Shown here piece by piece: positions 8,127 to 17,200 of a DNA stretch of 64,000 bases (its first letter is position 1; each line of letters starts with the position of its first letter). The stretch is taken from contig NZ_JACCCJ010000003.1 in NCBI RefSeq assembly GCF_013410105.1, positions 124,001 through 188,000 on the forward strand, given 5' to 3'. This DNA comes from Sphingopyxis sp. JAI108 (lineage in GTDB: Bacteria; Pseudomonadota; Alphaproteobacteria; Sphingomonadales; Sphingomonadaceae). The translations under genes were made by a program, and so were the position numbers. The notes under the pieces were generated by a model. The model made no database searches, was not told the DNA's origin, and was given only the letters and a program-made list of their open reading frames with translations.

Positions 8127-8144
8127 ACTCACCAATCGGTGTGT
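8127..8144. promoter_or_regulatory. Candidate operator between hxlR-like gene and OYE gene
   Basis: An 18-base near-perfect inverted repeat, ACTCACC-AATC-GGTGTGT with one mismatch, sits in the divergent intergenic gap. Position and symmetry fit a dimeric HxlR binding site. Confidence 0.4.
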
Positions 8145-8202
8145 AGATAGGAATGACCGCGCCGCGGTAAACCTTCGATCCAATCAGACCGAAGGAAAAT
8201 TT

Positions 8203-9363
8203 GTGGCAGACATATTCGAACCATACGCCCTCGATGGGGCTATTTCGTTGAAAAACCGCTTTGTCATGGCGCCCATGACCCGCACACGGACGTCCGACGG
8301 CGATGTTCCGAACCGTCTCATGGCTTGTTATTACGGACAGCGGGCCAGTGCCGGCCTGATCGTCACTGAAGTAGCCAATATCGCTCCCTCGAGCAAAGGC
8401 TACGCAATGATGCCGGGCATTTACACGGAAGCCCAGCGGCAGGGCTGGCGTTTGGTGACCGACGAAGTTCACCGTAACCGCGGAACGATATTTTTGCAGC
8501 TCATGCACGTCGGCAGGATGGCGCATCCGTCGCTCCTGCCAAATGGTCAGGCTCCGTTGGGGGTGACCGAGCAACGGGCTGAAAATTCGGATGTCTTTGC
8601 TCATGACGCCGACGGCAAGCTGGGCTTTATTCGTGCGGGTACGCCCCGACGCCTCGAGACGGAGGAAATATCGGCGCTGGTCGGCACCTTTTCCGAGGCA
8701 TTCTGCGGCGCGCGGGAAGCCGGCTTCGATGGTGTCGAAATTCATGGAGCCAATGGTTATTTGATCGACCAGTTCATGAACTCCGCGCTCAACACGCGCA
8801 CCGACCGCTACGGCGGGGGGCGTCCGGAGGATCGCACGCGCTTCCTGATGGAAATTGTCGACGCGGCGGTACGCAAACTGGGTCCGGGGCGCGTTGGCGT
8901 CCGTCTGTCACCGTTCGGCCGATTCAACTCCATGCCGGCGGATCCTCTTGTCGAGGAAACATTGCTGTATGTTTGCGAGCAACTCGGCCGCCGGGGCGTG
9001 GCCTATGTCCATCTGGTCTACCAGCTGATGCCAGAGGGAAACATGGACAGCGCCGAGTTCAAGGATCGTCATATCGATCATGCTCTGCTTGCCAGGGTCC
9101 GGGCGATGTTTCCCGGCGCAATCATTTGGTGCGGCGGCTTCAGCGGCCGCAAGAGTGCTCAGGCCGCGCTTGACACCGGGCTGGTGGATTTGATCGCCAT
9201 CGGTAGACCCTATATCGCAAACCCCGATCTTGTTGAGCGCTTCAAGCATGGCTGGCCGTTGGCCGAGGCGGACCCTGCGACTTATTACACCCGGAACGGA
9301 GAGGTGGGCTACACGGACTTCCCGGCATATTCGGCAGCCGGGCTTGCGAACGCTACAGGCTGA
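8203..9363 (+). CDS. Old Yellow Enzyme family flavin oxidoreductase (NemA-like)
   Basis: A 386-residue FMN-dependent ene-reductase. Family features: LKNRFVMAPMTRTR at the N-terminus, the TEVANIAPSSKGYA block, GTIFLQLMHVGRMAHP, the core EIHGANGYLIDQFMNS with NTRTDRYGG, and FMN-phosphate residues in AIGRPYIANPDL. Such enzymes reduce alpha,beta-unsaturated carbonyls, nitroesters or N-ethylmaleimide with NAD(P)H. I chose GTG at 8203, preceded by GAAGGA with 6-base spacing; the in-frame extension upstream runs into the divergent regulator and is not supported. The HxlR regulator next door suggests induction by reactive electrophiles. Confidence 0.92.
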   Translation: MADIFEPYALDGAISLKNRFVMAPMTRTRTSDGDVPNRLMACYYGQRASAGLIVTEVANIAPSSKGYAMMPGIYTEAQRQGWRLVTDEVHRNRGTIFLQLMHVGRMAHPSLLPNGQAPLGVTEQRAENSDVFAHDADGKLGFIRAGTPRRLETEEISALVGTFSEAFCGAREAGFDGVEIHGANGYLIDQFMNSALNTRTDRYGGGRPEDRTRFLMEIVDAAVRKLGPGRVGVRLSPFGRFNSMPADPLVEETLLYVCEQLGRRGVAYVHLVYQLMPEGNMDSAEFKDRHIDHALLARVRAMFPGAIIWCGGFSGRKSAQAALDTGLVDLIAIGRPYIANPDLVERFKHGWPLAEADPATYYTRNGEVGYTDFPAYSAAGLANATG

Positions 9364-9387
9364 CCGCGATGGCCTTCGCGGCCTGTT

Positions 9388-9675
9388 TCACCCGGTACCA
9401 TCATATTTGGCCGGGTGGCGGCAAAGCGGGACGACTGTAATCCGCATATAAGGGAACAGGGGAAGACCGGACAGGATGGCATGGAGTTCTTCCGCGTCCT
9501 TCACGTCGAAAATGCTGATGTTGGCCCGCTTGCCGACGACCCGCCAGATGTGGCGCCATGTGCCCGACCGCTGGAGTTCCTTGGCAAGCGCCGTCTCCTC
9601 GGCGCTGAGCTTCGCGATCTTGTCCGGATCGGTATCCGGGGGGATTTCGATGATCATTTCGACATGAAACAGCAT
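9388..9675 (-). CDS. Muconolactone delta-isomerase-like protein
   Basis: A 95-residue protein matching the CatC fold and length closely: MLFHVEMIIEIPPD at the start, ELQRSGTWRHIWRVVG, NISIFDVKDAEELH, and the C-terminal LSGLPLFPYMRITV then PLCRHP. CatC isomerises muconolactone to beta-ketoadipate enol-lactone in the catechol ortho-cleavage pathway. No other cat gene (catA, catB) is nearby, so this orphan may act on another small lactone or form part of a redox cluster with the convergent OYE gene. Confidence 0.85.
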   Translation of the reverse strand: MLFHVEMIIEIPPDTDPDKIAKLSAEETALAKELQRSGTWRHIWRVVGKRANISIFDVKDAEELHAILSGLPLFPYMRITVVPLCRHPAKYDGTG

Positions 9676-9852
9676 GATGTTATCCTTTCAAACCGGTCCG
9701 GGTCGGCATGTTGGGTTTTCTGTGTCGATCAGTCGAAACTCGTGACCGGGTAAGGCACATAGGCGGTGTCGATCTGCCCGAGCTAATCATACCAAACGGG
9801 CCTACTCTGTTATCTTGTCATTGGAATAGGAGCGGGGTGGAACCCGTCAGCC

Positions 9853-10848
9853 TCACTCGAATCCGACGACGGCGTGCGGCACATAGCAAGCCTCCAGCAC
9901 GTCGATCTCTTCGTCGGTCAACCGGACGTCGAGGGCGGCGACTGCATCGTCAAGCTGCGTCGCTTTTGAGGCGCCAACTATTGGGGCGGCAACGCCGGGC
10001 TTCGCCAGCACCCAGGCGAGCGCGACCCGGGCCATTGGCAAAGCTCGGGCTTGGGCGATCCGTTCGACGGCCCCAATCACCGCATTGTCCGCGTCCTCGG
10101 TGGCGGCATAGAGCGACTTGCCGAAGCTGTCGGTTTCGGTGCGCTTCGTCTGTTCACCGGCTGAGCGTGCCAGTCGGCCCCGCGCGAGCGGGCTCCATGG
10201 CAGCAATCCGACACCTTGATCGCGACAAAGAGGGATCATCTCGCGCTCTTCTTCGCGATAGAGCAGGTTCACATAGTTTTGCATGGTAACAAAGGGCGTC
10301 CAGCGATTGGCACGCGCAACCTCCTGCGCCTTGGCAAACTGCCAGGCGAACATCGAGGAGGCACCGATATAACGGACCTTGCCAGCCTTCACGATGTCGT
10401 GAAGCGCTTCCATCGTTTCTTCGATCGGCGTGTCATAATCCCAGCGGTGAATCTGGTATAGATCGACATAGTCGGTACCCAGCCGCGTCAGGCTCGCATC
10501 GATCTCGGTCATGATCGCCTTGCGGGAAAGGCCCTTGCGGTTCGGAGCGGCACCTCCTTCGAGCATGCGCTCGGGAAAGAACAGCTTGGTGGCGATCACC
10601 ACCTCTTCGCGGCGAGTAAATTCCTTCAGCAGCTTGCCGACGATCAGTTCGGACGTGCCCGCTGAATAGCTGTTGGCCGTGTCGAAGAAATTGATGCCCT
10701 GTTCAATCGCACGCTTGATGATCGGACGGCTGTCGGATTCGCCGAGCGTCCATTCATGTACGCCCACGTCGGGCTCTCCAAAGGTCATGCATCCGAGGCA
10801 CAGGCGTGAGATATCGAGGCCGGTCGATCCGAGCTTAATGTAGTTCAT
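9853..10848 (-). CDS. Aldo/keto reductase
   Basis: A 331-residue (alpha/beta)8 NADPH-dependent reductase of the YajO/Tas type. The catalytic tetrad is visible: Asp and Tyr in FFDTANSYSAGTSE, Lys in VIATKLFF and His in YQIHRWD. The cofactor-binding end reads WSPLARGRLA and later PIVGASKATQLDDA. It starts 13 bases after the SnoaL-like gene stops, so the two probably form an operon, divergent from the LysR regulator. Substrate is unknown; an aldehyde or ketone xenobiotic is likely from the context. Confidence 0.92.
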   Translation of the reverse strand: MNYIKLGSTGLDISRLCLGCMTFGEPDVGVHEWTLGESDSRPIIKRAIEQGINFFDTANSYSAGTSELIVGKLLKEFTRREEVVIATKLFFPERMLEGGAAPNRKGLSRKAIMTEIDASLTRLGTDYVDLYQIHRWDYDTPIEETMEALHDIVKAGKVRYIGASSMFAWQFAKAQEVARANRWTPFVTMQNYVNLLYREEEREMIPLCRDQGVGLLPWSPLARGRLARSAGEQTKRTETDSFGKSLYAATEDADNAVIGAVERIAQARALPMARVALAWVLAKPGVAAPIVGASKATQLDDAVAALDVRLTDEEIDVLEACYVPHAVVGFE

Positions 10849-10861
10849 CGATTATTCTTTC

Positions 10862-11293
10862 TCAGAAGATGTTCCTGTCGGCCGCGGCGATGCTGCCGAA
10901 AACCTCCCAGGCGTTGCGTTCGACCCAGTTGCGCCGCAACAGGCCGTCGTCTCCGACTTCCCAGATCGCCGTACCGACCATGTTGATCGGCGCGCCGTTC
11001 GGCTCGGTTCCCATCAAGCCGTTGTTTCGGCCGGTCAGCCGCCACCGTGATGCGACGCGTCGTCCGTCAGCGCTCTGGAAGCTCTCGATGATCTCGAAAT
11101 CCATATCGTCGACCTTGGTACCGAACTTGATCACCCAAGCCTTGAACGCAGCCCGGGAGACGATGTCATTGCCGCCGGATGTGATCACGAAGTCTTCTGC
11201 TACCATGTGGTCGATCGCCTCCGGATTTTGCGGCGATTGCCAGACCTCCGCCCAAAAACGCTCCACGATCGCGACGCTTTCCTGCCGTATCAT
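10862..11293 (-). CDS. SnoaL/NTF2-like protein
   Basis: A 143-residue protein of the NTF2-like superfamily: WAEVWQSPQNPEAIDHMVAE, FKAWVIKFGTKVDDMDFEI and the strand RVASRWRLTGRNNG are typical of SnoaL-like cone folds (polyketide cyclases, ester hydrolases, isomerases). I chose the ATG at 11293 (MIRQESVAIVERF) rather than an upstream ATG that would add a basic, non-family extension. It is first in an operon with the aldo/keto reductase and probably regulated by the divergent LysR gene. Activity cannot be predicted. Confidence 0.8.
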   Translation of the reverse strand: MIRQESVAIVERFWAEVWQSPQNPEAIDHMVAEDFVITSGGNDIVSRAAFKAWVIKFGTKVDDMDFEIIESFQSADGRRVASRWRLTGRNNGLMGTEPNGAPINMVGTAIWEVGDDGLLRRNWVERNAWEVFGSIAAADRNIF

Positions 11294-11382
11294 CACTGCA
11301 CCTTGTTCTGCCACTTCGCGGAGTACCCCGCGACGCCGGGCCACCCGATGCGGCCCTGGCGGATATGTAGCGCCTGACTTTC

Positions 11383-11417
11383 TTCATGAAATTCTTTAGG
11401 AACGCCCATCGAATGGG
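11383..11417. promoter_or_regulatory. Candidate LysR operator region
   Basis: Two symmetric elements lie just before the LysR start: the palindrome TTCATGAA (11383-11390) and the inverted repeat CCCAT-CGA-ATGGG (11405-11417). Both are in the 136-base divergent gap, where a LysR regulator would bind. Confidence 0.3.
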
Positions 11418-11429
11418 AAATTCTGCACA

Positions 11430-12293
11430 ATGCCTGATTGGGAGCATCTGAAACACTTCGCCGCGCTGGCAACCGGCGGCACGCTTACGGCTGCTGCCCG
11501 CGAGCTGGGCGTAGATCATGCGACGGTGGCACGACGGATCGCGGCGCTGGAGCAAGAACTCGGCGCGCGACTTGTCGATCGCCGCGGCAGACGCCTCACC
11601 CTGACCCTGGCTGGGGAGCAGGTCGCGGCCATGGCCGCCCAGATGGCGGCGCAGGCCGTCGCGATAGAACGCACCGCAAGCGGGGAACGGTCCGAGGTGG
11701 CGGGTCAGGTTACGGTCAGCGCTCCGCCTGCGTTTGCGGCGGCCATGCTCGCCGATCCCATCGTCCGCTTGCGCGATGAGCATCCCGACCTTCTGATCTG
11801 TATCTTGGGAGAAACCCACTATTCCTCGCTCAGCCAGCGGGAAGCCGATATCGCGATCAGGTTCGGTCGCCCGACCGCGGGCGACATCACCGCCGTGAAA
11901 GTCGGAGTGGTAATTTTTCACGTCTATGGCAGAGCCGATTATCTTGTGAATACCGCCGTCTCGGATCGCAGTTTCATCGGTTATGACGAAGCTCTCGATG
12001 CCGCACCACAGCAGGTCGCACTACGCCGCTTGGCCGGCGAAACGCCACTAGCCCTGCGCTCGAATACGATCGAGTTGCAGATGGCACTGGCGCGGGCAGG
12101 CGGTGGGGTGGTGTTGGCACCCGACTTCCTCGCGGCGCCGGATCCTCAGCTCGTGCGGGCCACGGACGACGAAATAATACGGCGCGAGGTGTGGCTCACA
12201 TTTCACACAGATTTGAAAGGATCTGCGCCCGTTCGAGCCGTCGCAAACTGCCTACGGGAGGCGCTGTCTCGCGACCTCAGACGTCTGGAGTAA
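11430..12293 (+). CDS. LysR-family transcriptional regulator
   Basis: A 287-residue regulator with a classical LysR helix-turn-helix at residues 1-60 (LKHFAALATGGTLTAAAREL, then DHATVARRIAALEQELGARLV and the wing RRGRRLTLTLAGE). The C-terminal periplasmic-binding-like domain (VAGQVTVSAPPAFAAAM, ADIAIRFGRPT, LRSNTIELQMALARAGGG) binds the co-inducer. It is divergent from the SnoaL-like/aldo-keto reductase operon and is probably its regulator. The length is normal for the family. Confidence 0.93.
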   Translation: MPDWEHLKHFAALATGGTLTAAARELGVDHATVARRIAALEQELGARLVDRRGRRLTLTLAGEQVAAMAAQMAAQAVAIERTASGERSEVAGQVTVSAPPAFAAAMLADPIVRLRDEHPDLLICILGETHYSSLSQREADIAIRFGRPTAGDITAVKVGVVIFHVYGRADYLVNTAVSDRSFIGYDEALDAAPQQVALRRLAGETPLALRSNTIELQMALARAGGGVVLAPDFLAAPDPQLVRATDDEIIRREVWLTFHTDLKGSAPVRAVANCLREALSRDLRRLE

Positions 12294-12570
12294 CAGGAGG
12301 ATGAACCGATGCGAGGCTTAGGATTGGCGAATCAAGACGTCCGATCGTGTAGCGTGTCAGCTGTGAACGCCATGTCCGCTTCGCACAATTTCGATCCAAA
12401 AACCGCCCGTCTTAAAACGGCCATTGTAAGCGCGCACATAGTTATTCCAAGCGAGGGCTGACGTTCGGTCAGCATCGCCGCACGTCGTGGACGACGCGAG
12501 GAGGACCAACTACCTCGCGCCGTCGATACCGCGCCCAGTGGTGGGGGTGGCGCGGCATTTCTGGTTTAAA

Positions 12571-12831
12571 CTACAAGGGGTGGCGATAGCGGTGGTCCTT
12601 CGTAATGCGAAGTCCGGCAACGCCGGCGTGGGCCAGCGAGCGCCGCTACGCGGAAATCTCTTCGAGACTTAATCGATATCGCTTGCAGGCCTCGTCGACA
12701 GTCAGCAAACCGCCGTCGATCGCGGCGAGCACTTCGGCTTTGCGTCGGCTCACCCAATAGGTGGTGGGCGAAGACGGCAAATCGCCGGTCGTCAGACGAC
12801 CGTACGGTCCGATGAGGGCTTCGTATCGCAT
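12571..12831 (-). pseudogene. SciP-like (DUF1153) regulator interrupted by an in-frame amber codon
   Basis: Reading from ATG at 12831, the frame gives MRYEALIGPYGRLTTGDLP, YWVSRRKAEVLAAIDGG and the helix LTVDEACKRYRLSLEEISA, then TAG at 12646-12648. Past that codon the same frame continues RRSLAHAGVAGLRITK to a natural stop at 12571. This matches DUF1153/SciP, in which EEF-x-SW is followed by a basic C-terminal helix: the TAG falls exactly on the conserved Trp (one base from TGG). SciP restrains CtrA activity in the alphaproteobacterial cell cycle. The open 61-residue part lacks the C-terminal helix, so the product is probably inactive. No good ribosome site precedes the ATG. Confidence 0.75.
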
Positions 12832-13220
12832 TCGAACACCGCGAAGAACTCCATTCGCACGGCTCGCGCCGCCTACGTGCCCCCCAAACCGAGCTTGCGC
12901 CAAATTGGTTAACAAGATGTTACCAATTACCGGCGTGACGAGGGACCATGAGGCAGGCTGGCAAAGCGTTTGAAGTCGAGGCCTGCGCGCAAAAAAATTG
13001 ACAGAAAATGCTATCGTTCGACCTATGGAGCGCGCGCCCAGCTCGATCATTATCTTAGCGCGAGGACCAATAGGGCCACCAGCAGGAGCATGAAGCTCAC
13101 AAGCTCACTGCTTTTCAGTTTTCGCTGCATGTCTGACCAGATCGGCCGTCGAGGTGAGCATCACGTTAATTTACGGCGGTAGGTCAAGCGCATCGCACGC
13201 TAATCCATCTATCCGGTTCG
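12832..13220. other. Gap without a supported gene
   Basis: No convincing gene. The only item of note is a 26-codon minus-strand frame at 13050-13130 (MQRKLKSSELVSFMLLLVAL at its start), which would be a tiny membrane peptide but has no ribosome site. A TTGACA at 12998-13003 lacks a good -10 partner. The preceding gap 12294-12570 also holds nothing recognisable. Confidence 0.5.
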
Positions 13221-13751
13221 TTATTGCAACGCCACGCTCTGAAGCAAGGCGTCCATTTCGCGGGTGACGGCCGGCGTGATATCCATCGCGTTGTTCCAGC
13301 CGTAGCTATTATCGCGCTCGAGGACGACGCTGCAGTTAGCTTTCGTTACCATACGGCCCAACGCCGCATTGAGAGCTTGGTCGATCTGCTGCTGTCCTCG
13401 CGTTTGTGCTGAAATGAATCGCAGATTTTGCTGCTGTTCGATCGACTGCGCTTGCTGATTGAGGGCGGAAACCTGCCGCTGATACTCGATTGGCGCCGTC
13501 GAATTCTGTCGCGTCTCGAGCGTTCGGCGTTGTTGATCGATCGAGGAACGCTGCCGGGCGAGATCGCCCGACAGCGCACCCTGCATCTGCTTGAGCTGTG
13601 CCTGCATCGACTGGCCGGCCCGCGACGCGGCGATAGCGCCATTCCGGGAGAGCAGGCAAAGCCCCTGGATCGGCGGGCCGAAGGTCTGCGCCGAAGCGGT
13701 GATGCTGGCGAAGGCAAGGACAGAGGCGGCAAAAGGAACGATTATGCGCAT
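13221..13751 (-). CDS. Skp/OmpH-like periplasmic chaperone
   Basis: A 176-residue protein with a Sec signal peptide (MRIIVPFAASVLAFASITASAQ is the first 22 residues, described here as two halves MRIIVPFAASV and LAFASITASAQ) and a mature part rich in Gln and Arg forming long coiled helices (residues 45-130), ending in a conserved-looking segment with ALGRMVTKANCSVVLERD. This is the Skp/OmpH layout: a trimeric jellyfish-like holdase that escorts outer-membrane proteins through the periplasm. GAGGTGG precedes the ATG. It lies downstream of a trimeric autotransporter gene in the same direction, so it may be a dedicated chaperone for that adhesin. Confidence 0.82.
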   Translation of the reverse strand: MRIIVPFAASVLAFASITASAQTFGPPIQGLCLLSRNGAIAASRAGQSMQAQLKQMQGALSGDLARQRSSIDQQRRTLETRQNSTAPIEYQRQVSALNQQAQSIEQQQNLRFISAQTRGQQQIDQALNAALGRMVTKANCSVVLERDNSYGWNNAMDITPAVTREMDALLQSVALQ

Positions 13752-13770
13752 GACGCCACCTCTTGCCCAA

Positions 13771-14211
13771 TCAGCTTGCCGCTGCAACCCGGTCGGCGCA
13801 GGATTGCTCCTGCCAGACGACCTCGGACACCACGACGCTATAGTGCCCGCGCGGACGCTCGAACCGGATTTCCATGCGGCAGCGCACGCGTTCCGTGCTT
13901 CCCGGTGCGACCGGGAAAAACAGGACATAATTCCATCGTCGCGTAATTCCTTCTGCAAAATGCGGCGCGCCGATCAGCGGATAGATGCTGAACTTGTCGA
14001 CGCCGGGCGTGATCAGCCGAATCGTGGCCGGGGTGGTGGTGACGCCCAGCTTCTTGTGCTCAAGCACCACCGGCCGAAAGGCTGCGGGATCGACCGTCGC
14101 CTGATAGGTGGGAGCGGTCGATGCGGGCTGGGGCGCCTCTTCGATAGCCAGGGCCGGACTCGTCAAACAGACGCCCGAGAGGCAAAGGGCGGCGAAAAAC
14201 TTGGTTTTCAT
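13771..14211 (-). CDS. Secreted BamE/SmpA-like protein
   Basis: A 146-residue protein with a signal peptide (MKTKFFAALCLSGVCLTSPA, cleavage near ALA-IE). The mature part contains YPLIGAPHFAEGITRRWNYV followed by LFFPVAPGS and CRMEIRFE, which resembles the LLG-x-PHF-x-EG...WNY-x-F...C-x-x-x-V-x-F pattern of BamE/SmpA domains in outer-membrane assembly proteins. No lipobox is visible, unlike BamE itself. It lies between the autotransporter and the Skp-like gene, so it probably helps assemble or stabilise the adhesin at the outer membrane. Confidence 0.65.
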   Translation of the reverse strand: MKTKFFAALCLSGVCLTSPALAIEEAPQPASTAPTYQATVDPAAFRPVVLEHKKLGVTTTPATIRLITPGVDKFSIYPLIGAPHFAEGITRRWNYVLFFPVAPGSTERVRCRMEIRFERPRGHYSVVVSEVVWQEQSCADRVAAAS

Positions 14212-14253
14212 AATATCCTCCTTGAGGAATGAGCGATCGATGAGGGACGAAAA

Positions 14254-17200
14254 TCAGAACTGGAACCCGACCCCCACATTGGCGCCGGCGCGCTGCTGCG
14301 TGTCATAGGTCGCTCCGGCCTTGATGACGGTGCGGCCATCATCCATCACCCGCGACAGGCCGAGCGCGAAGGCCGATTCTCCGCGATAGGTGCCCGCGCC
14401 GAAGGCGAGCATTCCGCGCCCGGGTTCGAATGCCTGCGGAAGCCCCGCGGCGGCAAGCGCGCCCGCCGTCCCGGCAAAGCTGTCGCGCCGCGCGTTACCC
14501 AGATCGAACTCGAAGTTCGCCAAGCGCGAATCGGTGTAGGCGTTGGCCGACTGGAGCGTGCTCGCGAGCCCGTCGCCCAGCTGCTGGACATTGACCGCAT
14601 CAGTCGGCGCCACGCCGGCTGCGACATTGTGCAGCGTTGTGGCGGATCCACCCGGATTGAACGTCACGGAGTTGCCGGCCGCATCATATTGCACCGAATT
14701 ATTGGCCAGCTGCTGGATCGGGTAGAGCTGCGATCCGTTGACTGCATCGGTCGACGTGACGTTTATCGCGCCGGCTCCGATATTTTGGACGACATTGCCA
14801 CCCATGTTGACGCTGGTGTTGGCGCCCACGTTGAGGCCGCCATTGGCATTGACCACGCCATTGAACGTTGGATTGTCGGCCATGGCAATTTGCAGCTGAT
14901 TGCCGCTCAGCGTAACCACCGTATTCGAGCCCGCGGTCACGTTGAGCGTACCGTTCGAAGCGATATTCGTCGAAGGCCCGCCATTGGCCTGGATGTTCCA
15001 GCCGGCGCTCGCCGTCTGGTTCAGCGCCTGCAGCGCGTCGTTGACGTTGTTATAATTATTGCCGCCGACATTGAGGTTCGTGGTGACCGTTCCGGTCGTC
15101 GAGTTATAGGTCGAGCCGCCCCCGAGACCCGCCGCGACGCTGTCGCCAAGATTGGTGACGTTGCCCTCGACCGTGGTTACGCGATTGTCGAGATTGGTGA
15201 CCGCCGTATTCTGGGCACCTAGCGCGTCGCCGACATTATTATAGGTGTTTCCGCCGACATTATAGGTCGGCCCGGTAAAGGCGCCTGTGGTCGGATTATA
15301 GGACGCTCCGCCGCCAAGGCTGGTGGCAGTATTCTGCGCGACCTGATTGAGCTGGCTGACGTTCACGGCATCGGTCGGGGCCGAGCCCGCGGCGACGTTC
15401 GTGAGTTGCCGCTCCGCCCCCGCGCTGCCCACCGAAACCTCGCCCGCCGAATTTTGCGGCGCGGCGAGGCCATAGCCCGCATAGCCGGTCCGCGATCCCA
15501 CGCTCGTCGTCGCGCCCGCACCGAGCGCCACGCTGCCCGCGAAGCTCGCATTGGCACCGGGGCCGATCGCGATCGACTGGATTCCGTTGGCGATCGAGTT
15601 GGTGCCGAAGGCGATACCGTCGGCCTGGCTGACCCGGGCGTTCTGGCCGATCGCCGTCCCGCCCGGCGCGGTCTGGTCGACGATCGCGCCATTGCCGATG
15701 CCGATGCCATTGTCGCCATTGACCACGGTGGTCGGGCCGACCGCGATCGATTCCAAGCCTGCCGCGAGCGAGTCCACCGCGCTCGAATTGGCGTGGAAAT
15801 ATTGGATCGGTGTCACCGAGACCGAGGAGATCGCGCCCTGTAACTGGCGCAGCGTCACGGCGTCCTGTGCTTGGGTGCCGTCCGCGACATTCGTAATCTG
15901 GCGATATTCGCTGGTCGCGGCATTGCCGACCGAGACTGCGCCCAGCAGCGTCGCATCGGTGGTATTATAGGGAACGAAGCCGATGCCTGCCGGGATCGTC
16001 CCGCTGACCGGCGCAATCGCGCGATCGGCAACCGAGCCCGATCCCAGCGCCAGCGACCCGTCGATGGTGGCCTGGCTGTCCCGGCCCAGTGCGACCGTAT
16101 TCGCGCCAGTCGCCGCGGCTTGATAGCCGAGTGCGGTGGACCCTACGCCTTGCGCGAAAGCGTCGGTTTCTGCGAGGCCGGTTTCATTGGTACGCGCATA
16201 ACGAATGCCATCGCCATTCGCGTCCGTGTAAGTGGTCGAGGTGTCGCCGGCGATCTCGGTGAGTGCGTCGCCGAGGTTGGTAACGGTGCCCTCGACGGTG
16301 GTGACGCGGTTATCGAGATTGACGATGTCTCCCTCGACAGTGGTCACCCGGCCATCGAGATTGGTGACATCGCCTTCGACGGTCGTCACGCGCCCGTCGA
16401 GATTGGCGATATCGGTGGTGTTCTGCGTCACCTGCGTGTTCGTCGCGAACAACTGCGAACCGTTTACCGCGTCGGTCGAGCTGCCGTCGATGCGGCCAGC
16501 CGCGACGTTGGTGATCGTCCGCTCGGCACCCAGCGCACCGATGCTCAGCGTCGACGTCGGCGCTGTGCCCGCAAAGGCATAGTTGGTGCCGCCGATCGTC
16601 GTACCCGTGGTCGCCACCGCAACATCGGTTGTCGAACCATTTCCGAGCGCGACATCCCCCGCATTGTTGGCGACCGCGTTCGGTCCGATCGCGACCGAGT
16701 CCGTTCCCAGCGCCTGGCTGTCCGCCAGCACCGAGTTGGCGTGGAAATATTTGATCCCGCCGCCATTGTTGATGGTGGTGATCGTGTTGCCGAGGTTGGT
16801 GAGATCGCCCTCGACGGTCGTCACCCGGCCGTCGAGATTGGTGATGTTGCCTTCCGTGGTCGTCACGCGCCCGTCGAGGTTCGTGATGTCAGTGGTATTC
16901 TGGGTCACTTGCGTGCCGATGCTGTCGACCGCCTGGTTGGTCGCGAACAGCTGCGAGCCGTTGATCGCATCGGTCGAGCCGCCGCTGATCCGACCCGCCG
17001 CGACATTGGTGATGGTCCGCTCGCTGCCCGTCGCACCGACGCTCACCGTGCTGGTGGGCGTGGTACCGGCAAAGGCGTAGTTGGTGCCGTTGATCGTGGC
17101 GGCCGCCGTTCCCACCGCCGCGAGAGTCGATGAGCCGCTGCCTAGCGCCACGTCGCCGGCATTGTTGGCCATCGCCGTATCGCCGAACGCGACCGCGCCT

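Noticed and set aside
13050..13130. 26-codon minus-strand frame for a membrane peptide
   Set aside because: No ribosome site and too short to judge; noted only in the gap description.
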